Position numbers and translations under genes: made by a program. 64,000 nt of DNA. It comes from Zobellia uliginosa. Its GTDB lineage: Bacteria; Bacteroidota; Bacteroidia; Flavobacteriales; Flavobacteriaceae. The DNA lies in the NCBI RefSeq assembly GCF_900156625.1, contig NZ_FTOB01000006.1:124001-188000 (forward strand). Direction: 5' to 3'. Under the pieces are notes generated by a model. It worked only from the letters and a program-made list of their open reading frames with translations. It made no database searches and was not told the origin of the DNA. This document shows positions 19,541 through 27,542 of this stretch, one piece after another. Positions within the stretch are counted from its first letter, which is position 1. Every line of letters starts with the position of its first letter.

Positions 19541-20050
19541 ATGACATTTAACACCGAAAGATTAGACCTAAAACCGACCACCGTAGAAGACGCGGTCTTT
19601 ATTCACGAACTCTTCAATTCTCCCGGTTGGATAAAGTATATTGGTGATCGAAAGGTGTATACGATAGGCGATGCCCAAACCTATATCAATACAAAAATAA
19701 GGCCTCAGTTCGAAAAGTTAGGTTATGGCAACTATACCATAGTTCGAACCTCCGATGGTGCCAAAATCGGATCTTGCGGTCTATACGAACGGGATGGCCT
19801 ACCCTGTATCGATATCGGGTTCGCTTTTCTACCCGAATATGCAAAAAAAGGATATGCCTTTGAAGCCGCACACAAGCTAAAAGAAATGGCTTTCGATATC
19901 TTTCACCTTGAAGAACTATCCGCGATTACGAGCATAGAAAATAAAGCTTCACAACGATTACTCTCTAAACTGGGCCTTCACCAAAACGGAACGATACGCT
20001 TGCCGGGCGACACGGTCGAGTTATTGTTCTATCACATCAAGAACACCTAA
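19541..20050 (+). CDS. GNAT acetyltransferase, RimJ/RimL-like
   Basis: A 169-residue N-acetyltransferase of the GNAT superfamily. It opens with FNTERLDLKPTTVEDA, the typical RimJ/RimL-like beginning. The beta4/beta5 acetyl-CoA site is DIGFAFLPEYAKKGYAFEAA, followed by SAITSIENKASQRLLSKLG, the conserved asparagine/serine motif of ribosomal-protein-type acetyltransferases. The length is standard. The acceptor (protein N-terminus or small molecule) cannot be predicted. It appears to be a single-gene unit. Confidence 0.9.
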   Translation: MTFNTERLDLKPTTVEDAVFIHELFNSPGWIKYIGDRKVYTIGDAQTYINTKIRPQFEKLGYGNYTIVRTSDGAKIGSCGLYERDGLPCIDIGFAFLPEYAKKGYAFEAAHKLKEMAFDIFHLEELSAITSIENKASQRLLSKLGLHQNGTIRLPGDTVELLFYHIKNT

Positions 20051-20103
20051 GTTCCGTTCCCCAATACCAAGATAGATCGATCAAACCCTTGCCCGAAAGG
20101 GTA

Positions 20104-20130
20104 TTGTTTTTATACAAATGGCTAAATTTG
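20104..20130 (+). promoter_or_regulatory. Candidate promoter, TTG-N16-TAAATTTG
   Basis: A -33 TTG at 20104-20106 and a perfect -7 box TAAATTTG at 20123-20130, 80 nt before the ATG of the beta-propeller-like lipoprotein gene. The spacing is at the short end of the Bacteroidota range. Confidence 0.5.
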
Positions 20131-20210
20131 CTCCGACAATAAAAGGTGAACCCAAATGGGCCGTTAGTTATGTAGGCTGATATTTCCATTTTCACCAAGA
20201 AACATTTCTA

Positions 20211-21143
20211 ATGAAAATAGCCTTTATTTCCTTGCTGCTAACCGTTGCTACCACCTGCAACAGGCCCCTTTTGGAGCTAGAAGTCATAGATACCACCTTA
20301 CTCGAAAACGTACCCAGCGCCTCCGGCATCACAAAGACCGGTGACCAATTTTTCGTAATAGGTGACGACTCCCCCTACCTCTTCAAGGTCGACGAAGATG
20401 GACGCGTACTTGACAAATCGCTCATCTATTCCACGGAGCTCTTAGACGGAAATAGGCTTGATAAGGTTAAAAAACCCGATTTTGAAGCCTTGGAAAGCGT
20501 TAACGAAAACGAGATCCTAGCTTTTGGTTCTGGGGCAAAATCTCCTGAAAGAGATATTTTTTTGCACATCACCTTAAACGATAATATCAATGTAAGTACC
20601 TATCAGATTTCGGAATTCTACGACCATTTAAGAAAGCACGACGCCCTTGATGGTGCACACCTGAACATTGAGGGGGTAGCCGTATACCACGAAAACATTT
20701 ATCTCTTCAACAGGGGCAAAAACCTTATCTTCATTTTTGATTATTCCGATTTGCTCGATTATTTGGAAGGAAGAAAAGCTTTTTCCGAACCTCAGGCCCT
20801 AGTTTACAAACTACCGCAGATCGATGGTTTTGAGTCTGGCTTTTCAGGAGCCACGATTTTGGAAGAGGAAAACCTTGTTCTCTTTACCGCATCCGTAGAA
20901 AAAACAGGAACGGCCTACTACGATGGCCAAATTGCAGGAAGCTTTATCGGGGCCATTCCTATTGTCAACAATACTTTTTCGAAAAAATACAGGGTTGCGG
21001 CCATACCGAACAACGACACTCCCCTAAAAGTAGAATCGGTCACCGTGGCCGAAAAAACTCCCGATGGCAAGCTGAGACTGGCCCTGGTTACCGATGACGA
21101 TAAAGGGAATTCCATACGACTCAACTGCCTTTTGAAAATTTAA
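20211..21143 (+). CDS. Beta-propeller-like exported protein, DUF6929-like
   Basis: A 310-residue protein with a short hydrophobic N-terminus ending in TTCNR, which may be a lipobox (Cys16), so probably an exported lipoprotein. The body is a series of beta-strands with phrases such as PSASGITKTGDQFFVIGDDSP, PDFEALESVNENEILAFGSG and LNIEGVAVYHENIYLFNRGK. This resembles the DUF6929 or SdiA-regulated propeller families in which a phytase-like propeller is predicted. No catalytic motif is visible. A good -33/-7 promoter precedes it by 80 nt. Function unknown; the family name is a tentative assignment. Confidence 0.72.
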   Translation: MKIAFISLLLTVATTCNRPLLELEVIDTTLLENVPSASGITKTGDQFFVIGDDSPYLFKVDEDGRVLDKSLIYSTELLDGNRLDKVKKPDFEALESVNENEILAFGSGAKSPERDIFLHITLNDNINVSTYQISEFYDHLRKHDALDGAHLNIEGVAVYHENIYLFNRGKNLIFIFDYSDLLDYLEGRKAFSEPQALVYKLPQIDGFESGFSGATILEEENLVLFTASVEKTGTAYYDGQIAGSFIGAIPIVNNTFSKKYRVAAIPNNDTPLKVESVTVAEKTPDGKLRLALVTDDDKGNSIRLNCLLKI

Positions 21144-21205
21144 CCCTAGCCCCTTTTAAAATAAAATTCTGTTAAAATTCCCCCGAACTTAATTCCGCAT
21201 CCCTA

Positions 21206-21226
21206 TTAATCGTAATATTGCAATAT
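21206..21226 (+). promoter_or_regulatory. Candidate ArsR operator/promoter upstream of arsR
   Basis: TTAATCGTAATATTGCAATA with a perfect 12-bp palindrome ATATTGCAATAT at 21215-21226, 14 nt before the arsR start. It overlaps a TAATATTG sequence close to the -7 consensus, so a bound repressor would block transcription. A near-identical element lies at 21586. Confidence 0.6.
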
Positions 21227-21240
21227 ACAAATACAAAAGT

Positions 21241-21570
21241 ATGGGACTCGCCAAAACCGAAATATTCACAGACCTTCAAAATGAGATTGCACTCTATGCA
21301 AAGGTTTTCGGGCATCCGGCACGGGTAGCCATACTTGAGCATTTATTTAAAATAAATGCCTGTGTCTGTGGCGACTTGGTAAATGAAATAGGATTGGCAC
21401 AACCTACCATTTCACAGCACTTGAAAGAACTCAAGAATCTAGGCCTTATAAAAGGCACCGTTGAAGGAACCAGTGTTTGTTATTGCATTCATAAGGAAAA
21501 TTGGACACAAATGAAGGAAGTCATGTTCAAATTCTTGGATCAAGACCTTCCAAAATCGAATTGTTGCTAA
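21241..21570 (+). CDS. arsR: ArsR/SmtB family metalloregulator
   Basis: A 109-residue winged-helix repressor. The core VFGHPARVAILEHLF followed by INACVCGDLVNEIGLAQPTISQHL is the ArsR DNA-binding domain, and CVCGDLV matches the alpha3 metal/metalloid-binding site ELCVCDL. Further cysteines lie at TSVCYCIH and the C-terminal NCC. Members dissociate from DNA on binding arsenite, antimonite or another soft metal. It heads an operon with DUF6428, ArsC and Acr3 genes, which fixes arsenic as the likely effector. A palindromic element sits directly upstream and a related copy directly downstream. Confidence 0.93.
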   Translation: MGLAKTEIFTDLQNEIALYAKVFGHPARVAILEHLFKINACVCGDLVNEIGLAQPTISQHLKELKNLGLIKGTVEGTSVCYCIHKENWTQMKEVMFKFLDQDLPKSNCC

Positions 21571-21585
21571 AAAAATTTGAACTAC

Positions 21586-21605
21586 TTAATCGTAAAATCA
21601 CAATA
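21586..21605 (+). promoter_or_regulatory. Second copy of the ars operator-like element
   Basis: TTAATCGTAAAATCACAATA is identical in 17 of 20 positions to the element at 21206 and lies in the 50-bp gap between arsR and the DUF6428 gene, 15 nt before its ATG. Confidence 0.5.
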
Positions 21606-21620
21606 AATAAAAAATAGATT

Positions 21621-22088
21621 ATGAAACTATCGGAAATCAAATCAGCACTTTCTAAACTAGAACAAATAGCCTTTCAACTTCCCAATGGGGAATTGGTACC
21701 GAGCCACTTTCATGTGACGGAAATAGGTAAAATCACCAAACACTTTATAGATTGCGGGGGCACCGTACGCAACGAAGAGGTCGTAAACTTTCAACTCTGG
21801 AACGCCAACGACTACGACCACAGACTACACCCCGAAAAGCTATTGCACATTATAGAACTTTCAGAAAAGACCTTGGGCATAGGCAACCTTGAAATCGAGG
21901 TCGAATACCAAGGGGATACCATCGGCAAGTTCGGTTTGGATTTTGACGGCACCAACTTCTTGTTAACGACCAAACAAACGGATTGCTTGGCCAAAGAAAA
22001 CTGTGGCATTCCTACCGAAAAACCGAAACTTCAATTTTCCGACTTGGGACAAGGAAGTTCTTGTGATCCTAAGAGCGGGTGTTGCTAA
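21621..22088 (+). CDS. DUF6428 family protein of the arsenic operon
   Basis: A 155-residue soluble protein recognised by its start (LSEIKSALSKLEQIAFQLP), the segment VPSHFHVTEIGKITKHFIDCGG and a cysteine-rich tail (KENCGIP, SSCDPKSGCC). DUF6428 proteins are found in arsenic operons of Bacteroidota between arsR and arsC; no activity is established. The conserved His/Cys residues and the terminal GCC suggest metalloid or metal binding, which is inference. The arsC ATG lies 35 bp downstream. The ATG at 21621 follows a second operator-like element. Confidence 0.85.
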   Translation: MKLSEIKSALSKLEQIAFQLPNGELVPSHFHVTEIGKITKHFIDCGGTVRNEEVVNFQLWNANDYDHRLHPEKLLHIIELSEKTLGIGNLEIEVEYQGDTIGKFGLDFDGTNFLLTTKQTDCLAKENCGIPTEKPKLQFSDLGQGSSCDPKSGCC

Positions 22089-22123
22089 GCCTTTCACCTA
22101 AATTTCCAACTAAACATATTTCA

Positions 22124-22750
22124 ATGAAAACTTTTGAAAAAATTGAAAATACCATTGCCTCCCTACAAATAGGTTCTATTTCCGATGCGCGAAAAACGGT
22201 ATTGCAACCCCTAATCGACTTTATACAGGGCAAGGTTGATTCCGATGAAACCATACGCCTGAATTTTATTTGCACCCACAACTCCCGCAGAAGCCATCTT
22301 TCGCAAGTCTGGGCACAGGCCATGGCCTATCATTTCAATATCAAGAACGTTTTTTGCTATTCCGGAGGAACGGAAGCCACGGCTTTGTTTCCCATGGCTG
22401 CCGAAACACTGGGCAATACCGGTTTTGATGTGGTAAAAAGATCCGATGACAAAAATCCCGTATACAGCATTAAATATGCCCCCAACGAGCACCCTGTCAT
22501 TTGTTTTTCAAAAACCTTGGATGACGATTTTAACCCCAAATCAAGTTTTGCGGCCATTATGACCTGCAGTCAGGCCGATGGTGGCTGCCCATTTATTGCG
22601 GGGGCCGAAAAACGGATCCCCATCACATTTGAAGACCCAAAAGTTTTCGACAACACCCCACAGCAGGCAGAAAAGTACCATGAAAGAAGTATTCAAATTG
22701 CTACCGAACTATTTTTTGTTTTCTCTAAAATAACCCCTAAAAATGGCTAA
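22124..22750 (+). CDS. arsC: Arsenate reductase, low-molecular-weight phosphatase type
   Basis: A 208-residue cytoplasmic reductase converting arsenate to arsenite. The phosphatase-type P-loop C-x5-R is present as Cys50 to Arg56 in ICTHNSRRS. Two more cysteines at about 148 and 155 ([11 protein letters not shown]) match the relay cysteines of thioredoxin-coupled ArsC. It is longer than the classic 130-residue enzyme because of an N-terminal helical extension of about 45 residues, common in Bacteroidota homologues. Start at the ATG at 22124; an upstream in-frame start overlaps the previous gene. The stop overlaps the Acr3 start by 8 bp. Confidence 0.92.
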   Translation: MKTFEKIENTIASLQIGSISDARKTVLQPLIDFIQGKVDSDETIRLNFICTHNSRRSHLSQVWAQAMAYHFNIKNVFCYSGGTEATALFPMAAETLGNTGFDVVKRSDDKNPVYSIKYAPNEHPVICFSKTLDDDFNPKSSFAAIMTCSQADGGCPFIAGAEKRIPITFEDPKVFDNTPQQAEKYHERSIQIATELFFVFSKITPKNG

Positions 22751-23795
22751 AAAGTTAAGTTTTTTAGACAGCTACCTCACGCTTTGGATATTTGCCGCCA
22801 TGATACTCGGTGTCGCTATCGGCAATTTTTTTCCCCAGCTTCCCGAACTGATAAATTCCGCAAGCAGTGGAACGACCAATATACCTATTGCCATCGGCCT
22901 CATCCTTATGATGTACCCGCCCTTGGCCAAGGTAAATTACGCCCTACTCCCCAAGGTCTTTAGAAATATCAAGATTTTATCCATTTCACTGGTACTCAAC
23001 TGGATTATTGGGCCCGTTCTTATGTTTTTGCTGGCCATTACCTTTCTTCAAGATTATCCGGAGTATATGGTCGGGCTCATTTTGATCGGCTTGGCACGGT
23101 GCATCGCCATGGTACTGGTTTGGAACGACCTCGCCGATGGCAGTAGTGAATATGGGGCCGGACTTGTGGCACTGAACAGTATATTTCAGGTGTTTGCCTA
23201 TAGTTTTTATGCCTATATTTTTATTACCGTACTACCTCCTTATTTTGGTTTTGACGGGGCCATCGTTGATATTTCAATTGCCACCATTGCCGAAAGCGTT
23301 GCCATATACCTAGGCATACCCTTCGTTCTGGGCATATTGAGCCGCTCTATTCTCGTGCGCTTAAAAGGAGAGGAATGGTATTCAAAAAAATTCATTCCTA
23401 CTATCTCACCCATGACCTTGGTTGCGCTTCTTTTTACAATAGTGGTCATGTTTTCCTTAAAAGGCGAGCTTATCGTTGAAATCCCTATGGATGTGCTCAT
23501 CATTGCCGTACCCTTGCTCATTTATTTTGCACTTATGTTCATCATAGGTTTCTTCGTTACAAAAGCCACGGGGGCCACATATGACAAAACTACTTCAGTG
23601 GCCTTTACCGCCGCCGGAAACAACTTTGAACTGGCCATTGCGGTTGCCATAGCCGTCTTCGGATTAAATTCAGGCCAAGCCTTTGCCGGGGTTATCGGGC
23701 CCTTGGTAGAAGTTCCCGCCCTTATTTTGCTGGTTCGGGTTTCGTTTTGGCTACGAAAGAAGTATTATAAAAAAACTGAAAACGCAGTTTCATAG
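22743..23795 (+). CDS. acr3: Acr3-type arsenite efflux permease
   Basis: A 350-residue inner-membrane permease with ten predicted membrane helices, of the bile acid/arsenite transporter superfamily. The conserved cysteine motif [18 protein letters not shown] in helix 4 is the Acr3 signature, as is [19 protein letters not shown] near the C-terminus. It exports the arsenite made by ArsC, using the proton gradient. It is the last gene of the arsR-DUF6428-arsC-acr3 operon, overlaps arsC by 8 bp and is followed by a hairpin terminator. Confidence 0.96.
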   Translation: MAKKLSFLDSYLTLWIFAAMILGVAIGNFFPQLPELINSASSGTTNIPIAIGLILMMYPPLAKVNYALLPKVFRNIKILSISLVLNWIIGPVLMFLLAITFLQDYPEYMVGLILIGLARCIAMVLVWNDLADGSSEYGAGLVALNSIFQVFAYSFYAYIFITVLPPYFGFDGAIVDISIATIAESVAIYLGIPFVLGILSRSILVRLKGEEWYSKKFIPTISPMTLVALLFTIVVMFSLKGELIVEIPMDVLIIAVPLLIYFALMFIIGFFVTKATGATYDKTTSVAFTAAGNNFELAIAVAIAVFGLNSGQAFAGVIGPLVEVPALILLVRVSFWLRKKYYKKTENAVS

Positions 23796-23807
23796 ACGCT
23801 TTCGGAT

Positions 23808-23867
23808 ATGCCATTACCATTGTTAGCGAAACATGTCTATGGCTTCGCGATGGTAATGGCATTTTTA
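23808..23867 (+). terminator. Terminator of the arsenic operon
   Basis: A 13-bp perfect stem (ATGCCATTACCAT with ATGGTAATGGCAT) closed by a 29-nt loop that contains a second small stem (GCGAA with TTCGC), followed by a T run. Confidence 0.8.
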
Positions 23868-23981
23868 CATTCTTTCTAGTCAATTTTTATTGATATTAAT
23901 GCTAACTCCCCCCTATTTTTGATTGATTTCCTTGCCTAGAAACAATATCTTGCACAGATATTTTTTAAGCATGCTAAGCGA

Positions 23982-25442
23982 ATGAATCTTACTATCGAAA
24001 ATATTGTCTTAATTGGCTCTTTATTACTCTTTATTAGCATTGTCGTAGGTAAAACCTCGTACAAATTTGGGGTGCCTACCTTGCTACTTTTCTTGGGCAT
24101 CGGAATGTTGGCCGGATCGGAGGGTATAGGTGGTATTGTATTCGACGACCCAAAAATTGCCCAATTCATCGGTGTAGTTTCGCTGAATTTTATTTTGTTC
24201 GCAGGAGGTCTCGATACCAGTTGGCCTGCCGTAAAACCCATTCTCAAAGAAGGCATCTTGCTATCCACCCTGGGCGTATTGCTCACCGCGGTTTCATTGG
24301 GTGTATTTGTATACTATGTAACCGATTTTACCATCTATGAAAGTTTACTGCTAGGCTCCATAGTTTCATCTACCGACGCCGCTGCGGTTTTCTCTATTCT
24401 ACGCGGGAAAAGCCTCGCCCTAAAAACCAACCTTAGACCGACCCTGGAGCTCGAAAGCGGTAGTAACGACCCCATGGCCTACGTACTTACCATTGCCTTT
24501 CTTTCCTTGGTCGTAAACCAAGATCAAGGACTGGCCTCTATAGTCCCCTTGTTTTTACAACAGATGATCCTTGGTGGCGCGGCCGGTTTCGGTTTTGGTA
24601 AGTTGAGTAAACTGGTCATCAACAAGATAAGATTAGATTTTGAAGGGCTTTACCCGGTACTGGTCATCACTATGATGTTCATTACCTTTTCGGCAACCGA
24701 TTTTATAGGAGGAAACGGGTTTTTGGCCATCTATATTTGTGCCGTTTATTTAGGCAATCAAGATCTCATCCATAAAAAAACCATCTTTCGTATGTTCGAT
24801 GGTTTGGCCTGGCTGATGCAGATCGTGCTCTTCCTTACACTAGGGCTTTTGGTCTTCCCCAGTCATGTGGTACCCTATATCGGCATTGGCTTGACCATTT
24901 CACTGTTCTTGATTTTTATAGCGCGCCCTATAGGCGTATTCATTAGCCTGATGTTCATTAAAATGAAACTGCGTAGGCGTTTCTATATTTCATGGGTAGG
25001 TCTTCGGGGAGCCGTACCCATTGTGTTTGCCACCTACCCCCTATTGGCGGGCATCGATAAGGCGCATATCATTTTTAATATCGTTTTCTTTATTTCGGTG
25101 ACCTCGGTCCTTATTCAGGGGACAACCTTGGCCATAGTGGCGAAATGGCTACACGTAGGCCTTCCCGAAAAGGCCAAGCGTATATACGAAAAAGAGAAGT
25201 TCCTCGCCGAAATACCCAAGGCGGTCATGAAGGAGATCACCATTGGGGCCCAATGCTCTTCGGTCAACAAAAAAATCGTCGATTTAAACTTTCCCAAGAA
25301 CGCCATCATTGCCATGATCAAACGAGACGACGTTTACATTACCCCCAAAGGGGCCACCGAAATTCAACAGGGCGATACCTTGGTGGTACTTTCCGACAAC
25401 ATGGAAGGATTGAACGCCGTTCAAGAATGTCTAAATCATTAG
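23982..25442 (+). CDS. Potassium/proton antiporter, CPA1 type with TrkA-C domain
   Basis: A 486-residue inner-membrane antiporter. About 12 membrane helices include the CPA1 phrases LLLFLGIGMLAGSEGIGG and FAGGLDTSW near the N-terminus, STDAAAVFSILRG, and GSNDPMAYVLT with the conserved ND ion-binding pair. From about residue 405 a soluble TrkA-C domain (IPKAVMKEITIGAQCSSVNKK) allows ligand control. This layout matches NhaP2/CvrA. It extrudes K+ (or Na+) against protons for ion and volume control. Single gene with its own upstream region after the ars terminator. Some family members prefer Na+, so specificity is not certain. Confidence 0.92.
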   Translation: MNLTIENIVLIGSLLLFISIVVGKTSYKFGVPTLLLFLGIGMLAGSEGIGGIVFDDPKIAQFIGVVSLNFILFAGGLDTSWPAVKPILKEGILLSTLGVLLTAVSLGVFVYYVTDFTIYESLLLGSIVSSTDAAAVFSILRGKSLALKTNLRPTLELESGSNDPMAYVLTIAFLSLVVNQDQGLASIVPLFLQQMILGGAAGFGFGKLSKLVINKIRLDFEGLYPVLVITMMFITFSATDFIGGNGFLAIYICAVYLGNQDLIHKKTIFRMFDGLAWLMQIVLFLTLGLLVFPSHVVPYIGIGLTISLFLIFIARPIGVFISLMFIKMKLRRRFYISWVGLRGAVPIVFATYPLLAGIDKAHIIFNIVFFISVTSVLIQGTTLAIVAKWLHVGLPEKAKRIYEKEKFLAEIPKAVMKEITIGAQCSSVNKKIVDLNFPKNAIIAMIKRDDVYITPKGATEIQQGDTLVVLSDNMEGLNAVQECLNH

Positions 25443-25486
25443 TTTTTTTTAACATCTACAAACCAATATAATTTTACCTTTGCCGA

Positions 25487-25852
25487 ATGAAATCGGTTAA
25501 AAAGGTATTTGGTTTATTTGTGCTGACGGCAATTTATTGCTGCGCCATCGGCATGGGGTTAAATACCGACCAGACCCTTTCGGCTGAAAACCAAAGCCAT
25601 TCCCCTAAAGAATCTATCTCTTCGGTATCGGCCAAGCTTTACTGCCATACCTCCGAATCGGAAACAGCGATCGACGGCCCATCGAGCAACTCCGCTGATT
25701 GGCTTGAAGGCCCTGACAAGGTTTTGGGCTATTATAAGGCCAGCGAGCACATCTTTGAAAGCAAGATTACCCAATACACCCGTTTTTCGAAAAACTTGCT
25801 TATTTCTTACCGAAAGACGGATATTATATTCCCTTTTCACTACTTCTGGTAA
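25487..25852 (+). CDS. Small exported or membrane protein, unknown
   Basis: A 121-residue protein with an N-terminal hydrophobic segment (VFGLFVLTAIYCCAIGMGL) that is either a signal peptide or an anchor. It is followed by a Ser/Glu-rich linker and a short tail rich in aromatic residues (KTDIIFPFHYFW). A -7 box TACCTTTG at 25475-25482 ends 4 nt before the ATG. I do not recognise a named family. The lack of low-complexity bias, a proper start and a promoter-like box make it a likely real gene. Confidence 0.65.
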   Translation: MKSVKKVFGLFVLTAIYCCAIGMGLNTDQTLSAENQSHSPKESISSVSAKLYCHTSESETAIDGPSSNSADWLEGPDKVLGYYKASEHIFESKITQYTRFSKNLLISYRKTDIIFPFHYFW

Positions 25853-25954
25853 ATCATTTTTTTTAGTAACCCATGTCAAATCTTCGATTTGACCCATTAC
25901 CATCGGGCCTGCTCCGCGCACTGCCCTATTTATCCATTCAAAAAACTTAAAAAA

Positions 25955-26440
25955 ATGAATTTAGATTTAGGTACGTCCCTTGTAGGGGCCATATCAGTAT
26001 TAGTATGTGTAATCCCCTTTGTTTTGGTTACCAGAAGTGTCAAGAAAAAAGAAAAAGCAATGCTCCGCTCCCTAAGTAGTTTTGCGGAACAAGAAAACTG
26101 TAAAATACACCAACACGAATATTTGGGCGATTTTATAATAGGAATGGACACCAATAAAAAGGTTGTTTTTTTCTATAAGGAAGAAAGAGACGCTTCTGAA
26201 AAACTTTCGGTAGACCTGAAAGACGTAAAGTCGTGCAAAGCTTCTAGAATTGGAAAGACTTTCCGAAATAAAGGAAAGGTAGAGCAGGTCATCGAACGAA
26301 TCGAACTGGTGTTCACTACCCGTCCTGCCGACAGTCGCAATATTGTTTTTGAGCTTTTCAACAGCCATAACAACCTACAACTGAACGGAGAGCTGCAAAC
26401 CGCCGAAAAATGGGCCAAAATAGTCAATGACTTGGTATAG
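25955..26440 (+). CDS. Membrane-anchored protein, unknown function
   Basis: A 161-residue protein starting at the ATG at 25955 (a longer frame from 25889 adds an unlikely His/Cys-rich leader). One membrane helix near the N-terminus (LVGAISVLVCVIPFVLVTRS) is followed by a basic stretch and a compact cytoplasmic domain of about 120 residues with alternating strands (KVVFFYKEERD, VSKR-like basic loops, IELVFTTRP). This resembles a PH- or YcxB-like fold, but that is a guess. A strong terminator follows. No family recognised. Confidence 0.72.
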   Translation: MNLDLGTSLVGAISVLVCVIPFVLVTRSVKKKEKAMLRSLSSFAEQENCKIHQHEYLGDFIIGMDTNKKVVFFYKEERDASEKLSVDLKDVKSCKASRIGKTFRNKGKVEQVIERIELVFTTRPADSRNIVFELFNSHNNLQLNGELQTAEKWAKIVNDLV

Positions 26441-26461
26441 TCCGCAAGTATTCCCAACTAC

Positions 26462-26490
26462 AAAGCCCCCCGACATTCCGGGGGGCTTTT
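26462..26490. terminator. Bidirectional GC-rich terminator
   Basis: A 10-bp stem (AAAGCCCCCC with GGGGGGCTTT) and an 8-nt loop between two convergent genes, with T runs on both strands. Confidence 0.9.
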
Positions 26491-26510
26491 GTATAAATAG
26501 ATATCATGTT

Positions 26511-27509
26511 TTACTTAAGCAAAACCCTAAATATATAATCATCGGCAGTCAGGTACAGTATTTTTTCATCTTTTCCGAAAGCACAATTCGCCGTTTTTTC
26601 ACCGGTATGGATTTTGGCCAACGGTTTTCCCGATCCGTTAAAAATCCATACCCCACCAGGGCCCGTAGCAAACAGATAGCCCTTGCTGTGCATCTTCATA
26701 CCATCGGGCAGGCCTTGTTGCCCTTCTTGACCTACCAATGGGGTTAGGTCGTAAAATATCCTTTTGTTTTCGACCCTTCCCGTTGATAAAATATCGTATT
26801 GGTACCATACGGCGTGTTCGGGATTCGAAACCGCCACGTACAATTTGGAAGCATCGGGACTTACCGCAATACCATTCGGTCTTGATAATTTATCTACCAA
26901 AACGATTTCCCCCGAGGTTTTTAAACAATACACCCCTTGAAAATCGAGTTCTTTTTGGGGATCGTCCATCTGTTGGGGCAAACCATAAGGCGGGTCGGTA
27001 AAATAGAGATTCCCATCGGCATCGAAAACACCGTCATTCGGGCTGTTAAAGCGCTTCCCTTCAAATGAATCGGCAATTGCTTCATAATTTGCCTTAGGGG
27101 CGTTCAACCCGCTTTTCATTTTGGCTACCCGCCGTTCCCCGTGCTGCATCAACACAAGCTCCCCTTTCGGGTTCAACAGCAATCCGTTCGAACCGGGCTC
27201 CGCCCCGTAATCGCTTTTACCCAAATAACCTGAAGGCTTGAGGTATTCGCTAGTATTTCCTAGGGCATCGATCTTAAATACGGTATTGTTCGGGATGTCG
27301 GAAAACAAGAGGTAATCGCCATCCGCAATCCACAAGGGGCCTTCCGTCCATGCAAATCCACTGCCTATAACTTCAATTTTCGCATTGGCATCTATAACCT
27401 GTAATGCCTCACTATCAAGAATCTCAACTGAAAAGCGGTCTTCCCTTTCTTGTGAAACAAGTGTGGTGTGAAGGCCCATCACTAAAACAAATGCTAAAAT
27501 TATTTTCAT
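26511..27509 (-). CDS. SMP-30/gluconolactonase family lactonase, exported
   Basis: A 332-residue six-bladed beta-propeller of the SMP-30/gluconolactonase/LRE family with a signal peptide ending LVSQ, so periplasmic. The metal ligands of the family are visible: Glu in FAWTEGPLW, Asn in FNSPNDGVF, Asn in RPNGIAVSPD and Asp in GLPDGMKMH. It hydrolyses aldonolactones to aldonic acids. It sits 33 bp downstream of a GntP permease and a D-galactonate dehydratase in one transcription direction, which points to galactono- or gluconolactone as substrate. The ATG at 27509 is chosen over a TTG two codons earlier. Confidence 0.92.
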   Translation of the reverse strand: MKIILAFVLVMGLHTTLVSQEREDRFSVEILDSEALQVIDANAKIEVIGSGFAWTEGPLWIADGDYLLFSDIPNNTVFKIDALGNTSEYLKPSGYLGKSDYGAEPGSNGLLLNPKGELVLMQHGERRVAKMKSGLNAPKANYEAIADSFEGKRFNSPNDGVFDADGNLYFTDPPYGLPQQMDDPQKELDFQGVYCLKTSGEIVLVDKLSRPNGIAVSPDASKLYVAVSNPEHAVWYQYDILSTGRVENKRIFYDLTPLVGQEGQQGLPDGMKMHSKGYLFATGPGGVWIFNGSGKPLAKIHTGEKTANCAFGKDEKILYLTADDYIFRVLLK

Positions 27510-27542
27510 GTCCAATTATTTTAAATCGATTATCCCAGATAC

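Noticed and set aside
25889-25954. N-terminal extension of the membrane protein at 25955
   Set aside because: It would add a His/Cys-rich leader before the membrane helix; the later ATG gives a normal start.
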